This document shows, in pieces, positions 8,385-17,699 of a stretch of DNA of 37,451 nt. The position numbers were made by a program, and so were the translations under genes. Source of the DNA: Nitrospirota bacterium (GTDB lineage Bacteria; Nitrospirota_A; Leptospirillia; Leptospirillales; Leptospirillaceae); contig JAMCWZ010000093.1 of assembly GCA_023480765.1 (NCBI GenBank), positions 1-37,451 on the forward strand, written 5' to 3'. Within the stretch, counting starts at the first letter, position 1, and every line of letters begins with the position of its first letter. The notes beneath the pieces are model-generated. The model worked only from the letters and a program-made list of their open reading frames with translations. It did not search any database and was not told where the DNA came from.

Positions 8385-9383
8385 TTAAAAGTCAAAATAG
8401 ACCCCGAGAGAAACGTAGTGTTCTTTTTCGAACAGAAGGTCTCCCATATAAGAATAGCCGTTGTAAATGTCGATGGCCGGACGGATTTGCAGGTAGGACC
8501 CCGGACGATGGAAAAGAAGTCCGAACTGAAGGTCTTCGTCCGGTGTATAGCCGTTTATGCCCCGGGCTTCCAGATTGAAGGCCAGATATCCTCTCGCGGA
8601 TAAGGAAGGGATCTCCGGAGAATAGGCTTCGATGCCTCCCAGAACGGTGGTCGAGTCTTCCATGGTGGGATAGAAGTAGAGTCCGAAGACCCGATACTCG
8701 GCTCCACCGTATATCCGGATGTTGGGTGTGATGTCCCAGGAGGGGATGACCTGAAGAATTTCATTTCCGAAATCCGAAATTTTCGAAATATGCATCAGGG
8801 TTGTGTAGTTGTACCCTGTGTGGGAACTTTCGTGGTAGAAAAAGACTCTTCCCGAGAAGGAGTGATATCGAAAGGTGACCGGAACTCCGATGACATAGTC
8901 TGCATCTTCAAGGAAAGTGGAGGATTGGATGATAGAAAATCGGGAGAAGCTGGCCCCCATTACCCCAACTTGAACGGATTCGTTGATGCCCTGGGTCGGG
9001 GATTCCCAGCGGGCGACTCCAATATCCGCACCAAAATTTCCGTTAAACTGAATGAACGGCTGATTGGAAAGGGTGAGAAAATTGATGGATGTCGTTGGCT
9101 GACGAGGATCGGCGAGGAGAGGGGTAAACGGATCCTGGTTCGGAAGAAGTGTCAGTTTCCACGGCCCTCCGGAATTTTGGCTGCCCGTTGTCGAGGAAGA
9201 TGCGGAAACGGTCTGGTTCAGGTCCTGATCCAGAGTGACGGTATCGGCGGGAGGGGCCGGATAGCCCACAGACGAAAAAGGGGACAGGGTTACCATGACT
9301 CCGAGAAGAGCGCTTGCACCCAGTTGTTTAATGTTTCTCCAGTGCTCACCGAAACAAGATTTTTTTTTGGAATCGATCCCCAT
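8385..9383 (-). CDS. DUF1207 family outer-membrane protein
   Basis: A 332-residue exported protein. After a signal-peptide-like segment (LGASALLGVMVTLSPFSSVG) the sequence shows features I associate with DUF1207: FTPLLADPRQP near the start of the mature part, a long barrel-like central region, FYHESSHTGYNY, and RIYGGAEYRVFG, ending in aromatic-rich strands and a terminal Phe (GVYFDF). The family has no established function. A Ser-rich linker (TVSASSSTTGSQNSGG) sits between signal peptide and barrel. The start lacks a strong Shine-Dalgarno (GGGG is about 14 bases away). A 207-base gap separates it from the downstream barrel gene, so they may be transcribed together or apart. Confidence 0.75.
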   Translation of the reverse strand: MGIDSKKKSCFGEHWRNIKQLGASALLGVMVTLSPFSSVGYPAPPADTVTLDQDLNQTVSASSSTTGSQNSGGPWKLTLLPNQDPFTPLLADPRQPTTSINFLTLSNQPFIQFNGNFGADIGVARWESPTQGINESVQVGVMGASFSRFSIIQSSTFLEDADYVIGVPVTFRYHSFSGRVFFYHESSHTGYNYTTLMHISKISDFGNEILQVIPSWDITPNIRIYGGAEYRVFGLYFYPTMEDSTTVLGGIEAYSPEIPSLSARGYLAFNLEARGINGYTPDEDLQFGLLFHRPGSYLQIRPAIDIYNGYSYMGDLLFEKEHYVSLGVYFDF

Positions 9384-9708
9384 CAGAATGAATGATTTCC
9401 CCGGAAAAAGGCCTTTGGAAGATATGGGCAGTTATTATGTCTCTTGCTGATCGGAAGTGCTTGGTGAATCGTACGGGAAGCAGAATGCACTCCGGGAAAT
9501 ACGGAAATACATGGATGTTGTTTTTTCTTGCCAATTGGTGTCTGCTGTCCGTCAATACATCATCACACAACCGACCACACTCTCTCTGAGATCAGAACAA
9601 AAAATCATACTATGGGAGAATGTGAAAGATTGTCCAGTCCTTTCCGGTTCAGCCGTCGAAAGACCGTTTCCGGAGTGTTCGGGTTTAAAAAAAGAGGAAA
9701 AGGAAAAG
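9384..9708. other. Divergent intergenic region between DUF1207 gene and rRNA methyltransferase gene
   Basis: These 325 bases separate divergent genes and probably hold both promoters. The reading frame of the rightward gene stays open back to 9457, but that extension lacks conserved sequence and I do not annotate it as coding. A CATAAT on the minus strand and a TACTAT near 9609 on the plus strand are -10-like but have poor -35 partners. No RNA gene or repeat is visible. Confidence 0.35.
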
Positions 9709-10884
9709 ATGAGTGACAGACCGCGCATCATACTCCGTAAGGGAGAGGACAGACGGGTCCGTTCAGGCCACCTCTGGGTTTTCAGCAATGAAATCGAGCG
9801 TCCGGATAATGTTCCGGCAGGGTTGGTGGATGTCTACGGAAACGGAGGAGCATACCTCGGAACAGGCATGTTCAACCCGCACACCCTTCTTGCGGTTCGA
9901 CTCCTGAGACATGGACGCTTTCAGGACTTTGGAGAGTACCTTGAAAAACAGATTGAGGAAGCCATCCGGTTGCCCGTGCGACAGTTTCGTGAAGGGGACG
10001 CCGCCGTTCGTCTGATTCATTCGGAAGGCGATGGGCTTCCGGGACTGATTGTCGACAGGTTTTCTCACTGGCTGTCCATCCAGATCACGACGCGTTTGAT
10101 GGAAGAATACCGCAAAACGATTCTGGATATTCTTCACCGAATGCTGGCACCGCAAGGAATCCGGACGGACAACGCTTTGCCGGCCCGCCTCACGGAAGGG
10201 CTTTCGACGGATCAGGACGAATTTTGGGGAGATGTTCCCGAGACGCTGACCGTTCCGGTGGGTGGTGCCATGATGCGTTTTCCCTTCCGGGCCGGACAAA
10301 AAACGGGTCTTTTTTTGGATCAGAAAGACAATGTTCGTGCCTTGGCAAAGTATTTTTCGGGACAACGTCTTCTGGACGCCTTTTCTTACGTGGGGGGATG
10401 GTCTGTGGGTGCAGCCCTGGCGAATGCCGCGTCTGTGGTTGGTCTGGACAATTCGATAAACGCACTGGAGTGTTACGAGGAAAACCTTTCTCCTTTCGCT
10501 TCCAGGATTTCCGTATCGACAATTCGCGCGGATTTTTTTGACTGGGCCACAAAAGCTCTTCACAAGAGAGAGGAATTTGATGTTGTTGTGTTGGACCCGC
10601 CTGCTTTTATCAAAAGCCGGAAGAAAAAGGAGGAAGGACTGAAAGGCTACTACACGGCGAACGAGCTTGCCGCCTCCCTCGTAAGGCCGGGGGGGATCCT
10701 TGTGAGCTGTTCCTGTTCTGCTCTCCTGGAGTGGGAAGACCTGTTCGGTATCCTCAGAAATGTGTTGCGTAAAAAAAAGAAGACGGCAAGGCTCATTTAT
10801 CAGGGACGGGCGGCGGCGGATCATCCGCGTGTCCTGGCGATGCCCGAGACAGACTACCTGAAATGTGTTGCCCTGGTACTTTAG
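9709..10884 (+). CDS. Class I SAM-dependent rRNA cytosine-C5 methyltransferase, RlmI-like
   Basis: From the ATG at 9709 (AGGA-rich ribosome site just upstream) the protein has 391 residues, close to E. coli RlmI (396). The first 80 residues form a PUA domain (RIILRKGEDRRVRSGHLWVFSNEI), followed by GDGLPGLIVDRF, the GLFLDQKDNVR motif, a SAM-binding LLDAFSYVGGWSVGAA loop, the VLDPPAF motif and CSCSALL, whose Cys is positioned as the catalytic Cys of C5 methyltransferases. These are hallmarks of the RlmI/RlmK-like COG1092 family. The modified nucleotide in this organism is not proven by sequence. It lies upstream of typA, with an independent promoter for the latter in between. Confidence 0.88.
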   Translation: MSDRPRIILRKGEDRRVRSGHLWVFSNEIERPDNVPAGLVDVYGNGGAYLGTGMFNPHTLLAVRLLRHGRFQDFGEYLEKQIEEAIRLPVRQFREGDAAVRLIHSEGDGLPGLIVDRFSHWLSIQITTRLMEEYRKTILDILHRMLAPQGIRTDNALPARLTEGLSTDQDEFWGDVPETLTVPVGGAMMRFPFRAGQKTGLFLDQKDNVRALAKYFSGQRLLDAFSYVGGWSVGAALANAASVVGLDNSINALECYEENLSPFASRISVSTIRADFFDWATKALHKREEFDVVVLDPPAFIKSRKKKEEGLKGYYTANELAASLVRPGGILVSCSCSALLEWEDLFGILRNVLRKKKKTARLIYQGRAAADHPRVLAMPETDYLKCVALVL

Positions 10885-10984
10885 GGGTTTTCCATCCACG
10901 GAAGCCCGGATGGCTTGATCCTGCCGGGAGAACCGTCTTTCGTCGTCGTGTGTGTCCGTCAAAGCCGGTCACTCCGGCAGTCGA

Positions 10985-11014
10985 TTGACCATAACGCTTG
11001 AGTCAAAGTAGAAT
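10985..11014 (+). promoter_or_regulatory. Sigma-70 type promoter for typA
   Basis: TTGACC at 10985-10990, an 18-base spacer and TAGAAT at 11009-11014 form a good promoter. The expected transcription start near 11021 gives a leader of about 60 bases to the preferred ATG at 11080, and excludes little of the longer alternative starting at 11038. Confidence 0.55.
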
Positions 11015-11079
11015 GACAAGATTGATCATTTTGTCAGATGAATTCACAGGGAATTTGGCCCCTCTTCACGGAAGGCTTT

Positions 11080-12909
11080 ATGGAAAATCAGACGTCGACC
11101 AGTCTCCTTCACATCCGTAACCTCGCGATCATTGCCCATGTTGATCACGGAAAGACCACTCTTGTTGACAAGCTTTTGCAGCAGGGAAATGTCTTCCGGG
11201 CAAACGAGCAGGTGGAAGAAAGGGTCATGGATTCGAACCAGCTCGAAAAAGAGCGGGGTATCACGATTCTTGCCAAGAATACCGCCGTTCACTACCTGGA
11301 CTACAAGATCAATATCGTCGACACCCCCGGACATGCCGATTTTTCCGGAGAAGTCGAACGGATCCTGACCATGGTGGACGGAGTCCTGCTCGTTGTGGAT
11401 GCCTTTGACGGTCCGATGCCACAGACCCGTTTCGTTCTGAACAAGGCCCTCTCTCTTGGCCTGAAACCCATTGTTGTCCTGAACAAGATAGACCGTTCAG
11501 ACGCACGCCCTGTCGAAGCCTTGAACGATGTCTTCAATCTCTTCATCGAGCTTGGTGCGACAGATGAGCAAATGGAGTTTCCTGTCGTCTATGCTTCTGC
11601 CAAAAAAGGATTTGCAATGCGGGATCTTGCTCAAACCAGTGAAAATCTGATTCCGCTTTTCGAAACCATCATCAGTCATATTCCGCCTCCCGAAGCAGAC
11701 CTGTCCGGACCTTTTCTGATGCAGGTCACCAGTCTTGAGTATGATTCCTATATTGGTCAGATGGCTTTGGGCCGGGTTGTACGCGGAAAGGTGTCGGTCG
11801 GGGAAACCATCGGTCGGGTTGTTGGGGGAGAACTGAAAGAAAAAGGCAAAATTAAAAAGCTGCTTTCTTTTGAAGGCCTTAAAAAAGTTGAAGTCGAAAC
11901 AGTCCAAGCGGGAGATATTGTTCTTTTAGCCGCATTTCCCGACCTTCGCATCGGGGAAGTCTTGTCCGACGTCAATACGATTGGAGAGCTTCCGCCCATC
12001 GAAATTGGTGAACCGACGATCTCGATGGAATTTCTCGTGAACAACTCGCCTTTTGCCGGTCAGGAAGGAAAATTTGTCACGTCCCGGAACCTTCGCGACA
12101 GACTTTTTCGGGAAATCAAGTCGAATGTCGCCCTTCGTGTGGAGGAAACCGACAGCCCTGATTCTTTCAAGGTTTCCGGAAGAGGGGAGTTGCATCTCGG
12201 CATCCTGATCGAAACAATGCGGCGGGAAGGCTATGAGTTCCAGGTCTCAAGACCCAAGGTTCTTTTCAGGGGAGAAGGGGCACAAAGACAGGAACCATAC
12301 GAGTATCTTGTCATTGATGTTGCCGAGGAATATGTCGGGACCGTTATTGAAAAGCTTGGGCCGAGAAAAGGGGAAATGCTGAACATGGCCCCACAGAAAG
12401 ATGGTCATGTTCGTCTCGAGTTTCTTATTCCCGCAAGAGGACTCCTTGGATACCGGAGTGAGTTTCTCTCCGATACGCGTGGAACGGGTCTTTTGACTCA
12501 TACGTTCCATGGGTACGGGGAATACAAGGGAGATATTCCGGGCCGGAATAATGGTGCGCTCATTTCGATGGAAACGGGTGAGACGGTTGCCTATGCCCTG
12601 GAAAATGTTCAGGAACGCGGAGTTCTCTTCCTTGGAGCAGGGGTCCGTGTTTATGAGGGAATGGTGATTGGAGCGCATTCACGTCCGACGGATCTGGCTG
12701 TCAATCCCTGCAAGAAAAAACATCTGACGAACATCCGTTCGTCGACGGCTGAAGACGCCATTACCCTTACTCCTCCGCGTCATTTGAGCCTCGAGCAGAC
12801 GCTTGAATTTCTGGAGGATGATGAACTTCTGGAGGTCACTCCGGAAAACCTCCGGATCCGAAAGAAACTCCTGACAGAAAACGAGCGCAAACGTTCATCC
12901 AAAAAATAG
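11080..12909 (+). CDS. typA: Translational GTPase BipA/TypA
   Basis: A 609-residue ribosome-associated GTPase of the EF-G family, involved in 50S assembly and stress adaptation. I take the ATG at 11080 (GGAAGG just upstream), which puts [16 protein letters not shown] near residue 10 as in other BipA proteins; the ATG at 11038 adds 14 nonconserved residues without a ribosome site. G1 is AHVDHGKT, G2/switch I includes the ERGITI motif, G3 DTPGH and G4 NKID. The C-terminal half has the EF-G domain III/V folds and the BipA-specific domain with [10 protein letters not shown]. Length equals the family norm (about 607). It is followed after 10 bases by the cyclophilin gene. Confidence 0.96.
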   Translation: MENQTSTSLLHIRNLAIIAHVDHGKTTLVDKLLQQGNVFRANEQVEERVMDSNQLEKERGITILAKNTAVHYLDYKINIVDTPGHADFSGEVERILTMVDGVLLVVDAFDGPMPQTRFVLNKALSLGLKPIVVLNKIDRSDARPVEALNDVFNLFIELGATDEQMEFPVVYASAKKGFAMRDLAQTSENLIPLFETIISHIPPPEADLSGPFLMQVTSLEYDSYIGQMALGRVVRGKVSVGETIGRVVGGELKEKGKIKKLLSFEGLKKVEVETVQAGDIVLLAAFPDLRIGEVLSDVNTIGELPPIEIGEPTISMEFLVNNSPFAGQEGKFVTSRNLRDRLFREIKSNVALRVEETDSPDSFKVSGRGELHLGILIETMRREGYEFQVSRPKVLFRGEGAQRQEPYEYLVIDVAEEYVGTVIEKLGPRKGEMLNMAPQKDGHVRLEFLIPARGLLGYRSEFLSDTRGTGLLTHTFHGYGEYKGDIPGRNNGALISMETGETVAYALENVQERGVLFLGAGVRVYEGMVIGAHSRPTDLAVNPCKKKHLTNIRSSTAEDAITLTPPRHLSLEQTLEFLEDDELLEVTPENLRIRKKLLTENERKRSSKK

Positions 12910-12919
12910 GGGGATCTGG

Positions 12920-13576
12920 ATGCTCTGTCTGGAAAAAAAACGAACAGTGATGGTCCTTGCCTCAGTCTGCCTTTTTTTTCTGGGGTTTATTGGCATACCG
13001 CTTACAGGAGGAATGACCTTGGCGAACGCAGATGAAACAGCAAAACCGACTCTTCCTCCGGGAGAGTATGCGGAATTTGATACCTCGATGGGAACGATTA
13101 TTTGTCAGCTTTTCCCCCAGTCAGCTCCCCACACAGTCGAAAATTTTGTGGGACTGGCGGAGGGCACAAAAGATTTTCAGGACCCTCAGTCGGGAAAAAT
13201 GGTCAAGCGCCCTTTTTACGATGGACTCGTTTTCCATCGTGTCATCAAGAATTTTATGATTCAGGGAGGAGACCCCCTCGGAAATGGGACTGGCGGTCCA
13301 GGATATCAGTTTGACGATGAAATCGATGCTTCACGGGATTTTTCTCATAAAGGTGTGCTGGCGATGGCAAATGCCGGTCCGAATACAAATGGAAGCCAGT
13401 TTTTTATAACGGTGGCCCCGGCCCCATGGCTGAACGGCAATTATTCGATCTTCGGTCAGGTGGTTTCAGGGCAGTCCGTGGCGGATAAAATTTCCGAAGT
13501 TGCGACAGACCGCCGGGACCGTCCCCAGACTCCGGTTGTCATCCAGCACGTAAAAATCTTTCGGGTCAATCCCTGA
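12920..13576 (+). CDS. Exported cyclophilin-type peptidyl-prolyl cis-trans isomerase
   Basis: A 218-residue protein with an N-terminal signal segment (MVLASVCLFFLGFIGIPLTGG, in parts) and a probable cleavage site around ANADE, followed by a complete cyclophilin domain. Diagnostic parts are FDTSMGTI, VENFVGLAEG, the active-site FHRVIKNFMIQGGDP, the ANAGPNTNGSQFFIT segment and YSIFGQVVSG. The active-site Arg of FHRV and the FMIQGGD motif are intact, so it should isomerise proline bonds, most likely in the periplasm. A GGGGGATC ribosome site precedes the ATG. It lies 10 bases after typA and probably shares its transcript. Periplasmic location is inferred from the signal segment. Confidence 0.9.
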   Translation: MLCLEKKRTVMVLASVCLFFLGFIGIPLTGGMTLANADETAKPTLPPGEYAEFDTSMGTIICQLFPQSAPHTVENFVGLAEGTKDFQDPQSGKMVKRPFYDGLVFHRVIKNFMIQGGDPLGNGTGGPGYQFDDEIDASRDFSHKGVLAMANAGPNTNGSQFFITVAPAPWLNGNYSIFGQVVSGQSVADKISEVATDRRDRPQTPVVIQHVKIFRVNP

Positions 13577-13640
13577 TCCGGAAGATGTGATGGGTGCAGA
13601 GACTTCGACGGAATCACCCAGAAACCCATCAGGGGACGCC

Positions 13641-14429
13641 ATGGAAGTTCTTTTTATGGGAACAGGGGCGTCGACGGGCGTCCCTATGATTGGTTGCGAT
13701 TGTTCTGTCTGCCAGTCTTCTGACCCAAAAAACGAGCGCACCCGCTCATCGATTATGGTCCGGGTGGACGGAAAAAATATTCTTGTAGACACCTCCCCTG
13801 ATCTTCGTATCCAGTCTCTGAAAAATCACATCAAGCGTATCGATGCTGTCATTTTTACCCATCCCCACGCCGATCATATCCTGGGAATAGACGAGCTCCG
13901 GACGTTTAATTTTTGGCAGAAGGAAGAAATTCCAGTGTTTGCCGATCCGGAAACATTGGGAACTGTCATGAAGATGTTCCCCTATGCTTTTTCGGAGGAA
14001 AACCGGGGAGGGCTGACGCGGCCTCGTCTGGCTCCCAGGGAAATCGTGGGAGCCATGAAAATCAATGAAATTCAGGTGACTCCTTTTCCGGTCAAGCATG
14101 GCCCGGTTTATAATCACGCCCTGCGTCTTGATGATTTGGTGTATCTCACGGATTGCAACGAAGTATCGGACGAAGGCATGGAAGTGATGAAGGGAGTGGA
14201 CACCCTCATCATCGGGGCGGTGCTTTATGAACCCCATGCTTCTCATTTTGGAATATGGCAGGCGTTGGATCTGATTGAAAGAGTTCAGCCGAGGCAGGCA
14301 TTCCTGACGCACCTTTCTCACCGGATCGATTACAACGAATTAACCACTCGCCTTCCGTCGGGTGTCCAGGCTGCATTCGACGGATTAACGGTTTCTCTCC
14401 CCCGGCGGAAGATTCCCGTCGCCTCCTAG
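13641..14429 (+). CDS. MBL-fold metallo-hydrolase, PhnP-like
   Basis: The ATG at 13641 (AGGGG 5 bases upstream) starts MEVLFMGTGASTGVPMIGC, exactly where PhnP-like proteins begin; an in-frame ATG at 13590 adds 17 unconserved residues. The 262-residue product has CDCSVC as an early Cys cluster, DTSPDLR, the metal-binding THPHADH motif, and later VKHG and LTHLSHR, which supply the remaining ligands. Relatives hydrolyse cyclic phosphodiesters (PhnP) or have other phosphodiesterase activities; the substrate here is not determined and no phn genes are visible. The gene is convergent with metH, and the two stop codons share the tetramer CTAG at 14426-14429. Confidence 0.85.
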   Translation: MEVLFMGTGASTGVPMIGCDCSVCQSSDPKNERTRSSIMVRVDGKNILVDTSPDLRIQSLKNHIKRIDAVIFTHPHADHILGIDELRTFNFWQKEEIPVFADPETLGTVMKMFPYAFSEENRGGLTRPRLAPREIVGAMKINEIQVTPFPVKHGPVYNHALRLDDLVYLTDCNEVSDEGMEVMKGVDTLIIGAVLYEPHASHFGIWQALDLIERVQPRQAFLTHLSHRIDYNELTTRLPSGVQAAFDGLTVSLPRRKIPVAS

Positions 14430-16873
14430 CTCGGTGGTCGTGTCTCCAGACAAGCCTGAATCAGCTGTTCGGCCAGAGGAACGATGGCGCCGACATCCTT
14501 GCCATATCCATCGGAACGAATTTCTTCTGCAAACCGTGGAGTGACAACCGCTCCGCCGATCATGACCTTGTACGGAAGGTCCCGTTCGTGAATTGTATCG
14601 ATGGCCAGTTTCATCTGCATCATGGTTGTTGTCATGAGTGCGCTGAGAGCAACAATCTGGGCCTGGTGTTCCCTGGCGGCGTCCAGAATGGTCTCTAGCG
14701 GGACATTTCGGCCCAGATCGATGACGTTAAATCCGAAATTCCGCAGCATCAGGATGCAAATATTTTTTCCGATATCGTGAATATCCCCTTTCACAGTCGC
14801 AAAGACAATTGTCCCCTTTTTTTCTACGGGACCGTCGCTTTCAAGATAGGGCTGCAGAACTTCGACACCTTTTTTCATGGTATCCGCCCCGGCGATCAGA
14901 TGAGGAATAAACTTGATCCGCTGTCCGAAGAGATCTCCCAAATGCCGGATAGCAGGCGTCATGTGATCCAGAAAGATGGCGAAGGGAGACTCCCCTTCGG
15001 CCAACGCCTTCTGGACGAGTCCGCTAATCGATTCCCGTTCTCCCTCTTCAATTGCTTTGCGAATGGCTTCCACGGTCGTCAGTGGCTTTTGAGGCTGATT
15101 CTTCTGGGTGGGGCTGGCGTCCTTTGCGTCAGGAGAGGCCCATTGAGCCGATTTGTCAATATAAATCCGGCAGTCCGGATCGCGCCCTGCAAAGACGCTT
15201 GCGGCGGCCACTGTCTGGTGAAGAACCGTGTCATAAGGATCACAGATGGCCGCGTCCAGACCGGCTCCAATCGCCATGGCCAGAAAATTGTCGTGAACAA
15301 GTTTTCGCGCCGGAAGACCGAATGACACATTGGAAAGTCCCAGAATCGTCGGGAGACCGAGTTCCTGTCGGATCAACCGGATCGTTTCCAGAGTCTGCCG
15401 GGAGGCTTCCTGAACGGCAGAGACTGTCAGGGCCAGGGTATCAAAGATGAGGTCCCGGGGGGACAATCCGAGATCGAGAGCCCGCCGCAGGATTTTTTCT
15501 GCGTTCTTCAGACGGTCTGTGGCTTTTTCAGGAATATCATCCCCGGAAACAAGACCGATGACGGCAGCCCCGTATTTCTTGATGATCGGCAAGACCTCTT
15601 CCAGCCGCTCCTCTTCCGCGTTCACGGAGTTCACGAGTGCCCGGCCGGGATAGACCTTGAGTCCGGACTCCAATGCTGAAGCATAGGAGGAGTCGATGAC
15701 GATCGGCAACTGGACAACGTTCTGGATTGCCGTAAGGGCCTTTGCCATCATTTCGGCTTCGTTGACAAGGGGAACGCCGACATTGACGTCAAGAGCTCCC
15801 GCCCCGGCTTCCATTTCCTTGCGGGCTTCGGCGACGATCAAATCCGTCTGTCCCGCTGCAATGGCCTCCGAAAATTTTTTCTTTCCTGTCGGGTTGATTT
15901 TCTCTCCGACAATCAGGAAAGGAACACCCGGACCGACAAGGGTCATGTGGGTTCGCGACGAGATTTTCATGAGGGTCGGTGCAGGACGGGAGATGGGGGA
16001 AATTCCCTTCAGCATGCGAGACAGGAGACGGACATATTCCGGGGTTGTACCACAGCATCCGCCAATAATATTTGCCCCCGCCTCGACAAACTGCGGGGCA
16101 AAGCGGGCAACGTCTTCGGCGTTTGCGGGGTATACGGTATGGCCGTCCCGATGGACAGGAAGTCCGGCGTTTGGTTCGACTGCAATGAACGTGGACGTGG
16201 TCTGCCCCAGTCTTCGGACAACGGGGACCATCGCTTCCGGGCCGACCGAACAGTTTAGACCCAGAATCTCCACTCCGAAGCCTTCCAGAACGGAGGCCGC
16301 TGTCTCGGGATCCGAGCCGGAATCCGTGATTCCGTCATTATTAAAAGTCATGAGGGCCATGACCGGGATTCTGTTTCCAACGGCTTCCCGGACACCAATC
16401 AGGGCCGCGCGCATTTCCTGGATGTCGAACATCGTTTCAATGGCGATCAGATCGACGCCGGCTTCGAGAAGGATTCGTGCCTGTTCGTAAAAAATACCGA
16501 TGGCATCGTCGAAGGGAAGGTCTCCAAATGGAGCGATCGTTGTCCCCGATGGGCCAATATCTCCCGCAACATAGGCTTTTCCTCTCGACGCCCTTCTGGC
16601 CATCTCGACGCCGGCCTCGTTGATTTCACGAATCTGGCCTTCCGCGTCGTACTCGCGGAGGCGAAGGCGGGAGCTTCCAAAAGTATTTGTCAGGATGATA
16701 TCCGATCCAGCCTCGACATATTCACTGTGAACTTGCTGGATATCCTGGGGGCGTTCCAGGTTCCAGAGGTCCGGGGCATATCCTGGCGGAAGTCCGCGGG
16801 ACTGAAGAAGTGCTCCCATGGAACCATCAAGTAACAGGATCTCGTTTTTCAGTCTTTCCAGAAGTGGTTTCAC
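14426..16873 (-). CDS. metH: Cobalamin-dependent methionine synthase core, lacking the activation domain
   Basis: An 815-residue protein beginning with GTG. The order is homocysteine-binding (Zn) domain with GLNCS (Cys near 207) and GGCCG (Cys near 272-273), pterin-binding methyltetrahydrofolate domain (FLIVGEKINPTG, then DVNVG), and the cobalamin cap and Rossmann domains with the DxHxxG motif in GDIHDIGKN near residue 695. It transfers a methyl group from methyltetrahydrofolate through cobalamin to homocysteine. E. coli MetH is about 1227 residues because of a C-terminal SAM-dependent reactivation domain, which is absent here. That function appears to be encoded by the gene immediately upstream, whose stop overlaps this GTG as GTGA. 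A similar split is known in Thermotoga. Confidence 0.93.
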   Translation of the reverse strand: MKPLLERLKNEILLLDGSMGALLQSRGLPPGYAPDLWNLERPQDIQQVHSEYVEAGSDIILTNTFGSSRLRLREYDAEGQIREINEAGVEMARRASRGKAYVAGDIGPSGTTIAPFGDLPFDDAIGIFYEQARILLEAGVDLIAIETMFDIQEMRAALIGVREAVGNRIPVMALMTFNNDGITDSGSDPETAASVLEGFGVEILGLNCSVGPEAMVPVVRRLGQTTSTFIAVEPNAGLPVHRDGHTVYPANAEDVARFAPQFVEAGANIIGGCCGTTPEYVRLLSRMLKGISPISRPAPTLMKISSRTHMTLVGPGVPFLIVGEKINPTGKKKFSEAIAAGQTDLIVAEARKEMEAGAGALDVNVGVPLVNEAEMMAKALTAIQNVVQLPIVIDSSYASALESGLKVYPGRALVNSVNAEEERLEEVLPIIKKYGAAVIGLVSGDDIPEKATDRLKNAEKILRRALDLGLSPRDLIFDTLALTVSAVQEASRQTLETIRLIRQELGLPTILGLSNVSFGLPARKLVHDNFLAMAIGAGLDAAICDPYDTVLHQTVAAASVFAGRDPDCRIYIDKSAQWASPDAKDASPTQKNQPQKPLTTVEAIRKAIEEGERESISGLVQKALAEGESPFAIFLDHMTPAIRHLGDLFGQRIKFIPHLIAGADTMKKGVEVLQPYLESDGPVEKKGTIVFATVKGDIHDIGKNICILMLRNFGFNVIDLGRNVPLETILDAAREHQAQIVALSALMTTTMMQMKLAIDTIHERDLPYKVMIGGAVVTPRFAEEIRSDGYGKDVGAIVPLAEQLIQACLETRPPS

Positions 16874-17583
16874 CCTTCGTCCTCGATTTCATCTGCGTTG
16901 TCTTGTTTGACAGCTCCCTTTTTTTTCTCCGGAACATCCAGAGTTCTTTCCCATCCAATGACTGCCGATACGGAAAGACGGGGAATCATGATGTAGGATT
17001 CGGTAATGGAGACCCCAATTTTGTGCGCCTGTGTGAGCTCCATGACCTCTTTTTGCGTTGAGAGGGGCCAGTCGCCATATCCGACGCCAAAGCGAAATGT
17101 CCGGCCGTACCCGAAACGCTTGGCTTCTTTTTCAATCGAACGGTCGACAAGAATTCCCATGTAATCCGCCATCCAGGCTCCGACTCTTTCCAGAAAAAAG
17201 GAGTAGGCGGGTTCATCCGAAGCAAGCTGGTCGACGCGATTCTCGAGATCGGGACCGATCGTTGCAACAAGCAAAGAGGCAAAGTCACAATAGCGGAGCA
17301 GTTTTTCCATTTTTTCGCCGACGAAAAGCGTAGAACTTTCCCGGGTCAGCACTCTTTTGTCTTCTCTGCCTGTCAGTGCAAGGGTCCGGTAAACACCTTT
17401 CCCCTGGATCAGTCGGTAACCTTCGTCAATGGCTTTCTGAATCTGGTGGGCGAGTCCAGGTTCATCCAGCTCTTTCAGAGCGGACTTTCGGGGGATCCTC
17501 ATTTCCCGGAGGATCTGCCTTTCTTCGATTTCGAAAGGGATATTGTTAAAGAAAACAGGAGATCCGATCCGCATGGAAGGCAT
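16870..17583 (-). CDS. Stand-alone methionine synthase activation-domain protein
   Basis: A 237-residue cytoplasmic protein from the ATG at 17583 (AGGGAG about 6 bases upstream). The diagnostic C-terminal region contains RFGVGYGDWPLSTQK (164-178) and GVSITESYIMIPRLSV (190-205), which correspond to the RPAPGYPACPDH and GxxLTESxAMxPxxSV segments that bind SAM and the corrin face in the activation domain of E. coli MetH. It should support reductive reactivation of cob(II)alamin enzyme. The stop overlaps the metH GTG by four bases, so stoichiometric coupled translation is expected. The activity is inferred from these motifs and the position; an electron donor is not seen nearby. The frame is open upstream to 17742, but that part includes a strong hairpin and is unconserved. 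Confidence 0.8.
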   Translation of the reverse strand: MPSMRIGSPVFFNNIPFEIEERQILREMRIPRKSALKELDEPGLAHQIQKAIDEGYRLIQGKGVYRTLALTGREDKRVLTRESSTLFVGEKMEKLLRYCDFASLLVATIGPDLENRVDQLASDEPAYSFFLERVGAWMADYMGILVDRSIEKEAKRFGYGRTFRFGVGYGDWPLSTQKEVMELTQAHKIGVSITESYIMIPRLSVSAVIGWERTLDVPEKKKGAVKQDNADEIEDEG

Positions 17584-17699
17584 ATGTTCTCCCTGGGTTA
17601 CCGGGAACCGGAGAAAAAGGAAAAAACAGAGGAAGAAAACAAGCGGGAAAGAACCACCAACGCCATGAAGGAAAGCACACTTGCTGAGCGAGACAGACC

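Noticed and set aside
9457..9708. N-terminal extension of the RlmI-like protein
   Set aside because: The conserved PUA domain starts at the ATG at 9709, which has a ribosome site and gives the normal family length.
10890..10920. Terminator after the RlmI-like gene
   Set aside because: CCATCC and GGATGG can pair across a 10-base loop but no T-tract follows, so I do not call a terminator.
9763..10962. Minus-strand ORF of 399 residues
   Set aside because: It is antisense to the RlmI-like gene, has no recognisable domain and biased basic composition; a shadow frame.
15696..16490. Plus-strand ORF of 264 residues
   Set aside because: Antisense to metH; composition is Ser/Arg/Thr-rich as expected of a complementary frame.
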